NCBI GenBank assembly: GCA_023846275.1
Contig: CM043875.1
Coordinates: 9,295,958-9,359,957, forward strand
Direction: 5' to 3'
Source of the DNA: Vanilla planifolia
Taxonomy: Eukaryota > Streptophyta > Magnoliopsida > Asparagales > Orchidaceae
DNA length: 64,000 nt
Shown piece by piece: positions 51,000 to 64,000 of the stretch. Each line of letters begins with the position of its first letter. Position 1 is the first letter of the stretch. Made by a program: the position numbers and the translations under genes. The notes under the pieces are model-generated. The model was not told the origin of the DNA and ran no database searches. It saw nothing but the letters and a program-made list of their open reading frames with translations.

Positions 51000-53455
51000 A
51001 ATTTAATGAGTTATATCTTAAATAGAGAACATGATAGGGATTTGAGAAGTCCTTATGGTTATCGATTAAGATCCTTGGAGTTAAAATAGTAGAGCCATTA
51101 AATTCTATAGTTTTTATATATTAGATTAGTTTAGTTAGTGAGTTGGCTAGCCACCTTTTTCTTCCTGAGCTTGATATTCAAATTAAGAGTCATGATCCCC
51201 CCTCTGGTCATCAAACTTATGGTGTGTTATAAAAAATGAACAGTGTCATTTACCTTTCGGTTACTTAATTGATATTGAACTTGTTCACCCTAGGCTAAGG
51301 TAACCTATTAACCACACTAATGTATACATGATACAAAAATAACCTATAAACTTGCAATGTCATCCATACATGATATGTTAAAGGAATAAAATAGCTTAGA
51401 GACAAAAATAAATCTACAAATCTAACAAATAAATAATATAAAAATGTTAATATCTAATTCTATAATAAAATATCCAATACATTCCAAGTTTATTAAAGTA
51501 AAAAATCATAGTTTTAACTTGTAACACTAAGCCTTTAATTTATATTATACACAAAAGTCGCTAAGTAGAATTAAAGTATAACCCACGATATGACGACATG
51601 TTTCATAATGTATGTTAAGTGTATTTTATTATAATTTTTTTAAAAAATATTCTCTCACTATCTCTTACTTTTGAAAAATGATGATATAATTACAAAACTA
51701 CTAGTTTTTCATGAAAATGCATGATTGACAAGGAAAATAATTTTTATATGCAAGATGATTTGTTAAAACTAGTAATCCTAAGTGTCACATGAACATTAGT
51801 ATATGTTTTAATATTTAAACTCATTGAAATAAAATAAAAATACTCAATAATAATCCCACATCATTAAAAGTAAAATCCATCCATGGCTCCAATCATATGA
51901 AATTCTCTAGCCTTGACATTCTTTTATGATAAAATACAATGTCTACACATGTCAAATAATATTCTCTTATAATATTTTTAAGAAGAAAAAATTGAAAACA
52001 TAGTATTAGTAAATAAAGATTTATAATTTTGTTATCAACAAATTATCACATAAAATAATGAGGTTAACAACCATCCATAAGTATCTTGCAAAAGTGGCCT
52101 TTCCCCATTCCAATTTTCACCTCTTTACTCTTCTTCTTTTCAATTTCCACCTCTTCAAATATCTTAAACAAAAAGCTATCTAAAACACGACCTGTTGTAA
52201 TAAAGTATATTAGTATAATTTAATAAATGACTAATTATAAATAAATATCAACAAAATTAAATAAAAAGTTTAACAAAATATGTATCTTTGTGTGGATAAA
52301 TTAAATTCAATTTATTAAACAAATTACCTAAATTTTTATATAAAATAAATACAATTTATTAGTTAAGTTTAAAATAGAATGAATTTAAATAGTAGAAAGT
52401 ATCATTTCAATAATTGTAGGGTTATAATTTTACTAAAAATATTATAGATGTATAATACACTGATTATATATTTTGATTTAAAAAAACATAATTTTAATTA
52501 ATTTATATAGAAAATTTCATTGAAATTAAGTTGCTTAAAAAAAAAATATTTTGAAATGATAATAACCGAAAAGACAATGAGCGTTAAATAAAAATTCGGA
52601 AAAGAATATATAACTAAAAGATAAGATTGATGAAACTTTGTGAATGAAAAATCAATTGAAAGCAATAATAAAAGTCAAATTGAAAAAAAAATGCTAGAAA
52701 TTTTCTAGATCAAATGAAATATAAATTGATACTTACAGCTTAATGACACAAGCAAAAAAATGAACCATAATTTATCTTAACAATTAAAACTTGAAGAACA
52801 TTCAAAATACTGTTAAAAGAAGAACTGAGAGAAATAATAAGCGAATTTGAAGTTAAAGAATCATTAAATTTAATACTCGATCAAAATTTCGTCAACTTGG
52901 GATGTAATGGAAGACATCATACCTCTATTTGCTAGGTGGCTGCCATTCAAAACAAAACTCGCCCCAAGAGAAACAATAGCACACTACCAACGTAGGCCTT
53001 TTGCCAATCAACACGTTCGAAGAGACCTCTTATCGCAAGGTTACTCTACATATCCAACCAGTAAATAAAAAAATATCTTAACGAATAATGTTCGAAACAA
53101 GCAAAATTATCTCCATCCAAACAAAAGTACGATTTGAACAAGATTATTTTTTATTCTATCATTACAAATCCAAAAAAACTTATAACTGAACTACCACCTA
53201 AAAGACCAAACAAGCTTCATCCCAACAAAAATTACATCCTTGACATGTAATGTTAGGATATCAAAACACAAATTTAAAGTCCAAGAGCATGACACCACAG
53301 ATTCCAACCACATAGGCAGTGATCTAGAAACATAGTCCCAAAGTTGTTGACCAGTTAAAATTTAGCATAATCACACACACAAACACACAAACAGGACTCT
53401 TGCTCTAATAGAATTGAAGGAAACAAAACACAACATAGGATGAAAAGATAAGCCA
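51000..53455. other. Intergenic AT-rich DNA and probable 3' UTR of the ARF-GAP gene
   Basis: 51000-52900 is very AT-rich with nothing recognised. 52900-53050 is somewhat richer in G+C, but no open frame resembles a protein. The last 100-300 bases probably belong to the 3' UTR of the minus-strand ARF-GAP gene. They include a CA-rich run at about 53371-53391 and a TTTATT (AATAAA on the minus strand) at 53150-53155. Confidence 0.4.
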
Positions 53456-56400
53456 CTAAAGGAAACCGCCATCAGTCCACACAGAACCAGGTTTCCCAGT
53501 TAGCTTGGAACCCTTGGTTGTGCTCCTGGGCGTGTGATCCTCGTAGTAATCATCTTTCACATCATCCCAGCCAGCCCAGTCACTTCCATTCTCGTTCCTC
53601 TTCCCAGATTCTATCCTCTTATCCTTCTCATCCCAATCATCCCAAGAGCTTATGGAGTTGTAAAGCCCGCTTGATTGCTCGTTCCAAACCTCACTTCCCC
53701 TTCCTCTGAAATCTTGATAATAGCCATTCTTCTCATTAGAATTCTGCTGCGGTTCATCAATCTTCATGCTGATCCCATCCTTGGTGTATTCCTCAACCTT
53801 TTGTGAAGCCATTGCCACCACACCTTTCATGATTCCCCAAGTCTTCTGACCAATCTCGGTGGTCTTTGCTGAAACCACATTGACAGTTTCATTTACCTTT
53901 TGATCATACCCTCCTTCTTTTATCTGTAATTTTCAACAGAATTTTAGATTAAGTGCAACAGTAACGATGCATGAATATCGAGAATGAACCTTCACTTACC
54001 AATTAGCAACACGACTACTAGATGTCATTACAATTCAGTGCATTATAGAATGGCCAAAGAAAATTACGCATTGTATGCAATTTCATTTAATGTAAAACAT
54101 TATATAATTTTTATTTTTAATTTTTAATCAGTTTATAATTCATATGGTTTTCTTTCTTCATTATAAAGGGACTATAGGTTCAATTTTTAGCACTATTATA
54201 TAAAATTTTTTATAAAGAACTATATTATTTTATTTATTTAACTTCACCCTTACGACAAACTTCTAAACTTTATAATAAATACATTTCTAGTAAACTAAAA
54301 AAAATTTAATCTAGGTTTTTAATTTGATATTTTTAATTAAATTATGTGATATGATATCTTAATGATATAAGAAAGATAAAAATATTTATAATTTATATCT
54401 CTCAAAATACAATTTTGCTTCTTTTATTTTTAATTCTACTAAAACAATTAATTTAAATCAAAACCAAACACTAATCTAGGTTTTTAATTTGATGTTTTTA
54501 ATTAAATTATGCGATATAATATCTTAATGATATAAGAAAGATAGAAATATTTATTATTTATATCTCTCAAATTACAATTTTGTTTGTTTTATTTGTAATT
54601 CTATTAAAACAATTCATTTAAATCAAAGCCAAACACTAAATATCAAAACTACAAACACTCAAACTCTGTAAAATCGGAAAAAAATAAACACACAAATACC
54701 AACAACAAAAAGCTTAGTCTCACATGGCCGACCAAGCTCATACCAATCTCCTTACCCCCCAGAGCTCCACAAAAGTTAAAAACTAATTAATTTTCTACCA
54801 TGTCCCAAACTTTATTCATTTTTTTTTAACCTAAAAAAATTTGATCCAAAAACTAAACAACAACAAAAAAGTGGACTTTTATAGTGGTTTGTTACTATGA
54901 TAAGCCTAACATAAACAATATTTACACTGATAAAACCAAATCATTTTTTGTAACAGATAAAAGTAAATCAAAGACCTTGTTTTGCATAGGAACAATGCTT
55001 CTTATTAACAATGTATAGCCAAATGCTAAAAGAAAATAAAGGTAATTCCCTACTTCAACGGGCAGCACAAATAAAAATATGAAATTCTTGTGTACCTTCG
55101 ATGAAAACTCCTTGGTTCCAGCCTGGACCGCACTGGCAGCAGACTGGGCAGCAGATGCTGCAACCAGAGATAGACGGCCAAGCCCCTAACAGAGAAATGA
55201 TGGTCAAAGATTTGCAAAAAACGGCACATGACAAGAACATAACTCCTTAAAACACAAGTAAAACATTGGTGGTCTTCAAGGCATCAAATAAATACTTGAC
55301 TAACAAATATATGCAGAAAGAGCAAGCAGTCAAAAGCCCTTGATATAAAGCAATAGATGTATTCCCCTCCACAATTAATAGAAAAAAAGAGTATCTATGT
55401 AACAGAATATGGAAAAATAGGAAGGTGAGATTATGCAGAATAACTTGCATGTACAACATGATAAAACATGAGAGATTAAAAATCATGTCTAGTTCACATG
55501 ACAATTTCTGAGTTAAGAAGCATGACAAAATCTTGTATGTTTGGGAGGTCGAATCATTGAATTCTGACCTCTCAACACTATATTGGGTCAAAACACTGCT
55601 ACCTTCCCACCTCATGTGACAAGTCCTATGTGGGTCAGAAATTGTTTTCCAAGTTAGATATGTTTAAATTGATAATGTAAGCCAGTAAGAAAATCTTTAA
55701 ATTATTTTAAATATCTTTGATATACTAAATGAAACCAAGAGGAAAGCCAACCTTTTGATTTTTCTTTTTGATTATTTTGTAGCCTTCACATGAACTCCGT
55801 TGGTCATTCCCTTGCCTTGATCAAGAAATGTTGAAAGCATTCACTCAACATCAAGTACAAAGTGACCCCAATTTAACAATGCAAAAAACCATTTAGCCAA
55901 AATAAACAAGCAATCTTTTGAGAAGCAATCAAGAAGTTGCTAGAGGCAAAATTGACCTGACCAAATGCAATATCCCAAATAGGTATCTGACATGGTGCAA
56001 GTAAAAAAAAAAGCAACAAGTGGAAACTGTGTCAACTTTACCTAACTTAACAATGCTTGTTTGAGATATTCCTATCCTCTTTGCCAAGTCAACACTCTAG
56101 CCAATTCAACTATCAAGCATCACTATCTCAACTTCCTCAATGCAATTTCCAAAGTAACACCAAATTAACATGACGAAGAAAGGCAGAGCAAAAAAAAAAA
56201 GAATCAACTGATTTCGATATATTTTATTATATTAACACGTCATTTGTCTTTTATGCTATAGAACCTAATTAAAAGCGTATAACGGATAAAGTTTTAAAAA
56301 ATCAGAAACCACAATGTTGAGACCTATTATGATCACATCTTCATGCAAAGAAATTCCTTGTACAACCAATCTTCAAGATCTCAGAGAGACATAAGTAACT

Positions 56401-59400
56401 TTCAGACCAAACAATATGAGACTGAATCTAGCAAAGAATGCTTTGGAGACTCGCCAGAAGAAGTTCCTTGAATTTATGGATTCCAAGAAATGCACAAAAG
56501 TCAATCCAAAAAAAAGTCAAAACCAAGATATGACATACCGAAGATCAACTCATGGGGTGTAAAGTTTAAATAGGAAGATCGCAAGCCTCGACATATTCAT
56601 TTCCTGCCTTGTTGATAAGTCAAGAAAGTTTGAGCAAAGCCCAAAAGGGGAATCGAAAGCTTGAATGAACCTCAGAATGTGAAGAGGCCATTCAACAACC
56701 AAAAAATTACCTAATTTGAGTAGGATGGTGAACGGGAAATCCCTCTAATTATTTTTAATAGTCTTTGTACCAATAGTGAGCTCTATGCTATCTCGAGAAG
56801 AAGACATGACTCAAAAACCAATGTATTATAGAATTCATGTCATGAAGCCAATAGAGACAAGATATTCCCCCTTGAGAAATTTGCTTTGGCACTCATAATG
56901 TATTCAAGAAGGCTCCAATTATATTTTTAGGTGCATGAGATTATCATGTTAACTAATAAACTTCTTCAACAAGCATTTTATTATCACAACATAAATGGAC
57001 AAATTCAAAAGAGGGAAAGCAACCCACAAAGAATTCAACATATCATTCAATTGTTGGCTTCATCCTAGGTAGGGGACTAGCTCCAAAGGCTGAAGATGTT
57101 TGTCAATGAGGCATCTAAAGAGCATAACAATATCATCAACCTAGTTCTTATGAGCTATGAAGGTGCAACATTCCAGTAAACCATTTGAGTTATTCTTGTC
57201 AAAACCAATAATCAAGTAAATAGCAAGGCTTTACTTGTAGGGTTAAGGTTTGCCTCAAGCCTAGACACAAAGAAACCAAACATAAATAGTGCTTCACAGA
57301 TCATTGTCAATTAAGTTCAACCTTCAAAACTCAACATGCTAAGCTAAAAAAATATGGACCTTCTCATTCTTCAAAAAGTTTGACTTCATCAAGATTCAGT
57401 ACATCCATATGATCGAAAATAAAGTAGCGAATGCTCTTGCAAAGTTTGGAGATCTAATTGACAACCTTATTCTTTCTATCACAAGCACTAAAGTACCAAA
57501 GACCATGGAGGTTGAGCCCAATTTTTCATAGATCTATCATCTAGCTAATCTGAAGTCATGGAATTTACCAACAAAGCATTCTAAAGCCCAAAAATTAGGT
57601 GTTGGGCCTCTCTATATCTGTCGAATAATGATGCGCTATATTGGATACCTATGCCTCTTCTCTAATGCCTTCATTTATTTGAAGCTACTCAAATCTTAAA
57701 AAAAAAAATCTGTTTTGGTGAATTCAACACTCATTCGTTAAAGAAATCTGTCTCAAAAAAATCATCGTACAAAGATATTATTGGCTAACAATGCATCACA
57801 ATGCCATCAACTATGCCTAGAAATGCTTCAATGCCAGACTCATGCAAGAAATAATCATCAGTCAACAAAACCCTTGGAAAAGATAATTATCTCTTGACCA
57901 TTTTCCATGTGAAGCATGAACATTCTTAGGAAAGTTCCATCAAATTTGGGGAATCAAACATTTTATTTTCTTTGTTGACTACTTCAACAAATGGACTTAA
58001 GCCAAAGCATAACCAAACAATCCACCTCAAAAGTTAAGAAATTATTCTAGTTAGAGATTTTTTTTTACTGCTTCATGATTACAATCATCATTGTTATGAG
58101 CAATGCCAAAAATGTTCACTGCCATGGAGTTACAATCATTCTATTAATCTCAAGTTACCATTTGAAGTACACATCAGTCGAGCATCTAAAATCAAATGGC
58201 ATGTTGAAGCAACAAATAAGAATACTCTTCAAATGATGAAATGACATCTCTAAAAGAGGAAGGGAAAAAGGGCCAACTAATTACCATACATTCTTGTGGA
58301 CTATCTTACAACAACATAAAAAAAACACTTGAGAAACCACTTTCTCGTTAACCTATGAAGGAGAGGACATATTAACAATTAAATGAGAACATCCACAGTC
58401 ATGATTCAACATGCTATGGTGGCTACTTAACAAAAACATAAGGCCTAGCCCAAGGAAGACAATTAAGCCCATCTTCTTAACCAAATTTGGTTAAAGGTCA
58501 AAATGAAACAAAAAATAGAGAAAAAGGTCTATTGAAAAAAAATCAACAAGAATGTTTATCGAAAAAGTTTCCATCCAGGAGAACAAGTGCTTAGGAAAAT
58601 TAAGATATCTTTGGGATTAAAAGGGATCAAAAATCTCGTAAGCATGAAACCAATCACTAGCAAAAATTCCTACATCCTTACTAATGGTGATGGTTAAGAA
58701 ATCTTGAGGACTTGCAATGGAAATTGCTTGGCAAAAACCATTGTAATTATACTTTCTAGATTAACGAGAATTTCCATTTCAAGCCAACACACCTAAATTC
58801 AATTGATTAAACCATTAGAAAGGTCCCAAAGAGAGAGTTCAACAAACAGGTGCTTTGATCCCAAGCTCTATCTCCAGAAAAAAATTTCAATATCAAAGGC
58901 TTCTAGAAGAAGTTCTAGCCAAATGGTACCTTGCTCTAAAGATCCACCTTTAAAAATAAAATATTTCAAAGACAAATGTCTTTGAGAGAAGCTATGGCCA
59001 ACAAATGCTTCAATCTTAAGATCCATTTCAAAAAAAAAATATGTCAACAACAAGGTCTCCTAGAAGAAGCTTTAATCAAATAGGTGTTTTGATCCCTAGA
59101 TCTATCTCAAGAAAAAACATTTCAATATCAAAAGCTCAAGACGAAGTTCAAACCAAACAGTACCATACTCTCAAGATCTACCTTGAAAAATAAAATATTT
59201 CGATGGCAAATGTCTCTAAGAGAGGCTTTGGCCAAGAAATGCCTAGATCTCAAGATCTATTTCAAAAAAAAATATTTAAAATACAAAGTCTCCCAAAAGA
59301 GGCTCTAATCAATGCATGCCCTAATCTTAAGATTTGTATCGAAAAATAAATTATTTTGACAACAAAAGCCTTATGGAGAAGCTCCAACTAACTGATACCT

Positions 59401-62400
59401 TAGTCCCAAAATCCATCTTGAAAAATAAAATATCTAGATAACAATAAGCCTAAGCAGAGGCTCCAATTAATGTGTCTTGCACCAAGATTCATTTTGAAAA
59501 AGAAAAAATAAAATATTTCGAAAATATTAGCCCCAGAGAGAGGCTAGAGCTGAAATCTCAGGTTTTATCTCAAAAAAAGAAAATATCTTAATGACAAAAG
59601 CCCTAGGGATAGGCTACAACAAGTAAGTTCCTAGGTCCCAAGATCTATCAATAAAATATTTCGACAACAAAGGTCCCAAGAAGATACTTCAACCAAAGAA
59701 TGCTATGTTCCTAATATCATCTCAAAAAAATAAAATATCTCGATGACAATAGTCCCAGATAAAAGCTCCAGCTAACAAGTTTCCTAATTCTATGATACAT
59801 GAATATAATCCTTCCCTAACACAAACCCTAGGAAGAAGCTTAAACCATCCAAAACAATGAATGCAAGACCCATCTTGAAAATAAAAAACTATCATTATTC
59901 CTTATTTAATAGCTGATCTAATCAAATAGATTTATGTAAGAACCATGCTATTTCTCAAAAACAAAGTAGAGAATCAATTAGAATACTCAAATCATTGAAA
60001 TTTATGCTAATTTTAACTTTGTGAGTTATGGCAATTTTTTTCTAAAATGTGTAGTATTACATTTAATAAGTCAATTGGGAACTCCGATTTAACAATTTAT
60101 TCAAAGTCTACAAATATCATAAACCTTGCGTGGTCGCAACTTTGAAACTTTTCTAGTATCACTAGATCTTATTCTCAATTGAATTCTTGAATTTGAACAA
60201 TTTTTGAACTTGGGGTTTGATTAATGAGGTTTGTTTATCATTAAAAGTCATTGTCTATGCCCTATACAAGGAATACAATATACAACAATTTGACTCGAAA
60301 TAAGCATAATGAGGCTTCAAATACTTTGAAATTTTTCATTCATCTGCTCTATGTTACTTGTAAAAGAAAATCAAGGCAATAGGAGATATAAGTATAAAAA
60401 CTTGAAAAATCTTTTCTTCACCTATAAACTTGTAAACTCAAAAAACATTTTTAAGAGGAAACAGAAAAACATATAATCAAGTACGACTTGATGTTGGATA
60501 ATGCATTAAAGGTCATGCCTTGCCAAAAGTCTTCTGGGGCAAATTTCAAAAGCTTCCTCAAAGGACATTATACTTGAAGGCTACTCTATTTTTAGTACTA
60601 CTTAGGATTTTGGCCACCACGAATCTCTCGAACCAAGTATAACTTAAGCTCAATAAAACAAATTATCAGCTTTTAGTTCGAATAGTAGCATCTTGGAGCC
60701 ATTGAAGTTGATTGCGAAGAAACCTTAAGTTGTTCTATCAATTGACTTATCTTTGAGTCAACCTTAGACAACTTTTTCTGAAAATCATTTAAATTTGTTT
60801 AACTTGACACACACAACAATAACTCAATAAAATCCTCTACTTTAGCCAAGAAATTCCCTTGGCTTGGGCAAGTCTTTTGAAGATTGTCAAAAAAAGAAAA
60901 GAGGCAATGACTAGTGTTGCCACAATGATCATGGATCCAAACCTTAAAGGTGACAGTCTTCTACTGGCTAGATCTTGGATAGCATTTTCATCCTTGGGAT
61001 CGTAGATGGAGTAATGTTTGAAGGAGAAATTGCAAGAGCAAGTGGAGAATTTTCTAACTTGGGTGCCTTAGCACTAACTTCAACAAGTATCTTTCCAATT
61101 TTTGTCCACAAGTCATGGAGAAATTCAAAAAAGTTAATTATCTAAGATGGTCTAAACATGGTGAAGCAATGGTGAAACAACCACCAATACTTTAAGCCTT
61201 TATAGAGGCAAAGAAAATCAGTTATCAACATGCCACATGACACCATACAAACATTATGGCTCTTCATCTATAGTATAAATGGCATGTAGGAGAGTCAAGG
61301 AATCCATGAAGATGCATTTTCCATTGACTTGATCGTGGTTGTAATCTCATCCATCATCAAATGACTACCACATTCAACATCAAATCAAGATTATTTTATA
61401 GCAATCAAGCATTTTCCAAGGGTGGTTGGCATTTTGAAATCAAACCATTTCTCAAGCAACATCCAAACTTTATTCGAACATAAAAAGAAATTCTCAATAA
61501 CACCGTTTATGAGGTTTCTTGAAGTCTCTTTCTGACAATCCCCTCAAGAAATAAACAAAAGTCTCCAAAAGCTTTAATAATTGTAACTATTATAATCATT
61601 TATAATTTTTTATAATTGTTTTTATCACTAGAATTTTTTTATAAATATCACACCTATTGGGGTGATGAAACTCATTTTTTGGGATTTGTTTTGAGACACT
61701 TATCAACTTTCTAATGTTTTATGACACTTGTCTACAAAGGAGCATAAAAACTACTAAGTGTGCTTCAATAGCTCCCTAAAGTAGCTAAGAACTACTTCAT
61801 CATAATCCTATCAGATGATGTCGAGAAACCACATCAATGATCCACTACTATTAGAAAGTTGGGAATTATTCAAGAAATATCATATGATCCACTATATCGC
61901 CAACTAGCATACCCACTTATAATCAGCTATGTGGACTACACGCACACATCTTTCATCTATAGTCAACATCTTAGCATCCAACCAAGCCTCTACATGGATT
62001 GTTACGAAAAGTAGCATATAAGAAAACCTCCACACGAAAGGTGAAAGCATCACATATAAACTAATACAACCCAATTGAAATAAATGTCAGCCATGCCTAT
62101 TTCTATCAATCTCTCTCAAAGATTGTCTAGCCAACCTAATTTGTTTGCTCCAAGTCCTAACATCTTTGTAAAGGCTAAAGCTCACCTCCCCAAGCGACCA
62201 TTTTGTAATCCCTTGAGATGATGGATTCACTATGCAACCACAACCTGCTTTTTCATTTATTCCCAATCTATAAAATATCTAGTTTATAGGCCTCCACCTT
62301 TCCCAATCACTATTAACCACTAAGTACCACTCTACATTCCACTTTCCAATGCATATTTGATATCCCTTGAACGTGAGTATGTAAATTTTCATCCTACCTA

Positions 62401-63288
62401 TTTCCCTAAACCAAAAGAAGTATTAATGATTGTTAAAAAGAAATAAGGAATTAATAAAAACTTAAGATGATCAAGAGAATGAACCTGAGAGACAACAGAC
62501 ATCGTGTCACGCAGTACATCCCCCTGAGTGCTGTTCTGCTGGGCTGATGGAGGTGGAGTTGATCCAAAACCCACATACTTCCCTCCCTGAGATGGAGGGA
62601 TTCCTTCTGGACGGGAATTATTCTCTGCCATTTTCATGGAAAAGAAGCTCTCTTTGTTAGCTGCAGATGCCTCCAGCTGTGCCCTTGTGTATATATCCTC
62701 GGTCGATCTAGACCTTGAAGGCTGGACTCCTCTACTAACCCCAGTATTTGTATTCCTTACATCATTAGCTGACTGATTCCTTCTAATATCAACTGAACGA
62801 TAATCTTCATTGTCCCAACTGTCCCAACCACCGTTGTCCACCTTCTTCGTTGCCTGTGAAAGAGGAGGCTTCTTCGCACTGGTACTGAACGATTCCTTAA
62901 CCACCACTGGGTCCTGCCATGGCCGTCCCTCAGCAAGGGCCTGGATTCGGTCACGATAAATGCTGGCAGCATTAGAGTTGTACTTGGCAACAACGTCCAT
63001 CTCCTTGAGGATGCCATACTGTGCCAAAAAGGCATTTAGGCGATCGTTGCCACCGGCTTCCATCTTCTTGATCTGGATCTCCGACCAGGAGTCCATGGTC
63101 ACAGATCGAACGAAGCTGATGTGAACGCCTAGACCGCGATGTTTGCCGGAACACTCGAGACACATGAATACACCATAGGATATTGATGCCCACTGCGGGT
63201 TCTTCTGCGAGCAGTCCACGCACGTCTTATTTCCCTGCTGCGACTGAAGCTCCCTTAGACGTCTAGACGATGACGCCGCCGCCATCAT
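53456..63288 (-). CDS. ARF GTPase-activating protein, AGD6/AGD7 type (three exons)
   Basis: This protein stimulates GTP hydrolysis by ARF GTPases in vesicle traffic; that role is known for the family. Exons are 62485-63288, 55096-55185 and 53456-53923. Introns are GT-AG and all three junctions are in phase zero, giving 453 residues against about 460 in Arabidopsis. The ArfGAP zinc finger has C23, C26, C43 and C46, with the arginine finger at R51 in CSGKHRGLG, followed by [10 protein letters not shown]. Then come [21 protein letters not shown] and a low-complexity middle with [20 protein letters not shown] lies near the end of exon 1. Exon 2 reads [16 protein letters not shown]. The C-terminus repeats WDDWD and WAGWDD and ends GGFL. 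I start at the [15 protein letters not shown] methionine because homologues begin there. An in-frame upstream ATG at 63342 would add 18 basic residues. Confidence 0.93.
54308..54637. repeat. Tandem duplication, two units of 165 bp
   Basis: The sequence starting AATCTAGGTTTTTAATTTG at 54308 repeats from 54473, with about nine in ten bases identical by eye. It lies in intron 2 of the ARF-GAP gene (53924-55095). The high identity suggests a fairly recent duplication. Confidence 0.9.
56780..58620 (+). mobile_element. Ty3/gypsy pol remnant (fossil)
   Basis: The plus strand shows the end of reverse transcriptase or RNase H near 56810-56960 ([14 protein letters not shown]-like and KLQLYFQVHEI). An RNase H end with VANALAKFG lies near 57415-57450. 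The integrase core with VDYFNKW lies near 57970-58010. The order is that of Ty3/gypsy. The element is broken with many breaks and looks old. Sequence to the left (55750-56780) and right may belong to the same element. It runs opposite to the host gene and lies in its first intron. Confidence 0.7.
58800..59890 (+). repeat. Degenerate tandem array, about 13 units of roughly 77 bp
   Basis: Units start with an AAGATCYATCTYGAAAAATA-type phrase, seen near 58863, 58940, 59020, 59097, 59175, 59253, 59331, 59409, 59484, 59559, 59640 and 59714. Each continues with AAAATATTTCGATGACAA-like sequence, an AGAGAGGCT-type stretch and a CCAACAAATGCCTTGATCCC-type end. Units differ considerably. The array lies right after the gypsy pol fossil, where some plant gypsy lineages carry 3' tandem subrepeats. 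Confidence 0.75.
59891..62400 (+). mobile_element. Probable 3' part of the gypsy element or debris (fossil)
   Basis: A purine-rich tract near 60886-60905 could be a polypurine primer. A CTATAGTATAAATGG sequence near 61270 could be LTR promoter-like. No pair of LTRs could be aligned by eye, and no coding domain is visible. The assignment to the gypsy fossil rests on position. Confidence 0.3.
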
Positions 63289-63342
63289 ACCTCTTACGGA
63301 CCCGGATCTGGATCTAAACCTAGGTAGAAAGATCCGTGTCAC

Positions 63343-64000
63343 AGTAATTTTCCCCCTTAGTTATCAACTGATCTGGAGAAGGGATAGGCGAGAACAAGAG
63401 GGGAGGAGGCAGAAGAATTGAAATTAAGACCGGCCTCCTCTTCTCCGTCTCTATATCCGTTCCAATCTGTTCCAAACTTCGCTTGGTAGGCTTCGTGTTT
63501 CGTCGTTAAAAAAGCTACGTAAAAAACTGACAAAACTGTTAGGTCTCTCCCAGCCTGATTAGACTCCGTCGGTGATTTATTTTATATTATATTATATGCA
63601 AGTACTAAACTGAACAATTTTCAAAATAAATAAATATTTCTTAAACTAAATTAAACATGGGATTTGTAGCACTACTGACGTCTGGGCGACTCCAATTTTT
63701 TACTATAAAAATAGAGATTTTAAAACAAATTTTAAGCCAATTTCATAATAAGTATAAACTCCTCAATGCACATTTTTTTATGTTAAATTATTTATAGATA
63801 GTTTTACTTGAATAACTCTGAATTAATAGGTTAGATATTTATATTATATTTGGTTATTAAATTAGATTAGTCTAAAATAAAATCTCATTTATCAATTGAT
63901 CAAAGTTAAGGCTTACATTGGTTTTAACTTTTTCAACAAACACCTATATTAATCGATTTCATTTGCTGCAACTATACAACAACTGACAACATGTTAGCAT
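63343..64000. other. Upstream region of the ARF-GAP gene and AT-rich edge of the window
   Basis: 63343-63520 is relatively G+C-rich and pyrimidine-rich on the minus strand, consistent with a 5' UTR. A TATA-like TTATTTTATATTATATTATATG lies near 63577-63598. Beyond that is AT-rich DNA with nothing recognised. Confidence 0.4.

Larger units (their letters stand above)
55186..62484 (-). other. Intron 1 of the ARF-GAP gene (7.3 kb)
   Basis: Bounded by VSQ|GTTC on the 5' side and TTAG|GGGCTTGGC on the 3' side. It holds a Ty3/gypsy pol fossil and a long tandem array. The parts near both splice sites (55190-56400 and 62000-62484) show nothing recognisable. Confidence 0.85.

Overview
This is AT-rich nuclear DNA from a flowering plant. 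The window holds three spliced or intact plant-type genes, all on the minus strand, separated and invaded by old retrotransposon debris. A monocot is possible, but the sequence alone does not settle it. Nothing bacterial is present: there are no operons, CRISPR arrays or rRNA, and I found no tRNA.

Layout. 1-3465 has no recognisable gene. 3466-4998 (minus) is one long open frame for a 510-residue Hsp20/alpha-crystallin-domain protein of the large plant-specific type. 4999-8798 is its upstream region, with a GC-rich RNase H-like fragment at 7840-8268. From 34235 down to 8799 (minus) I assembled an 11-exon gene for a DHHC protein S-acyltransferase (314 residues, 25.4 kb). Its exons are mostly too short to show up as long open frames. 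Every junction is GT-AG, and the phases join into one uninterrupted frame that ends in the family's NPYDKG motif. Its fourth intron is about 16.8 kb and holds a Ty1/copia-like LTR element with nested debris. Its eighth intron is about 5.5 kb and holds another copia fragment.

34236-53455 is intergenic. It contains a minus-strand copia fossil (about 44.6-46.9 kb), two related stretches of an unknown repeat, and a 3 x 65 bp tandem repeat. From 63288 down to 53456 (minus) is a three-exon ARF GTPase-activating protein of the AGD6/AGD7 type (453 residues). Its 7.3-kb first intron contains a Ty3/gypsy fossil followed by about 13 degenerate units of a roughly 77-bp tandem repeat. Its second intron contains a 165-bp tandem duplication.

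The three host genes do not form a known pathway. Two of them act on membrane trafficking (palmitoylation and ARF GTPase cycling), but their proximity is probably chance. I found no convincing new biological system. The most useful results are the reconstructed S-acyltransferase gene, a possible NAGNAG alternative acceptor in it, a microsatellite inside one of its tiny introns, and a recurring near-palindromic motif within the copia LTRs.
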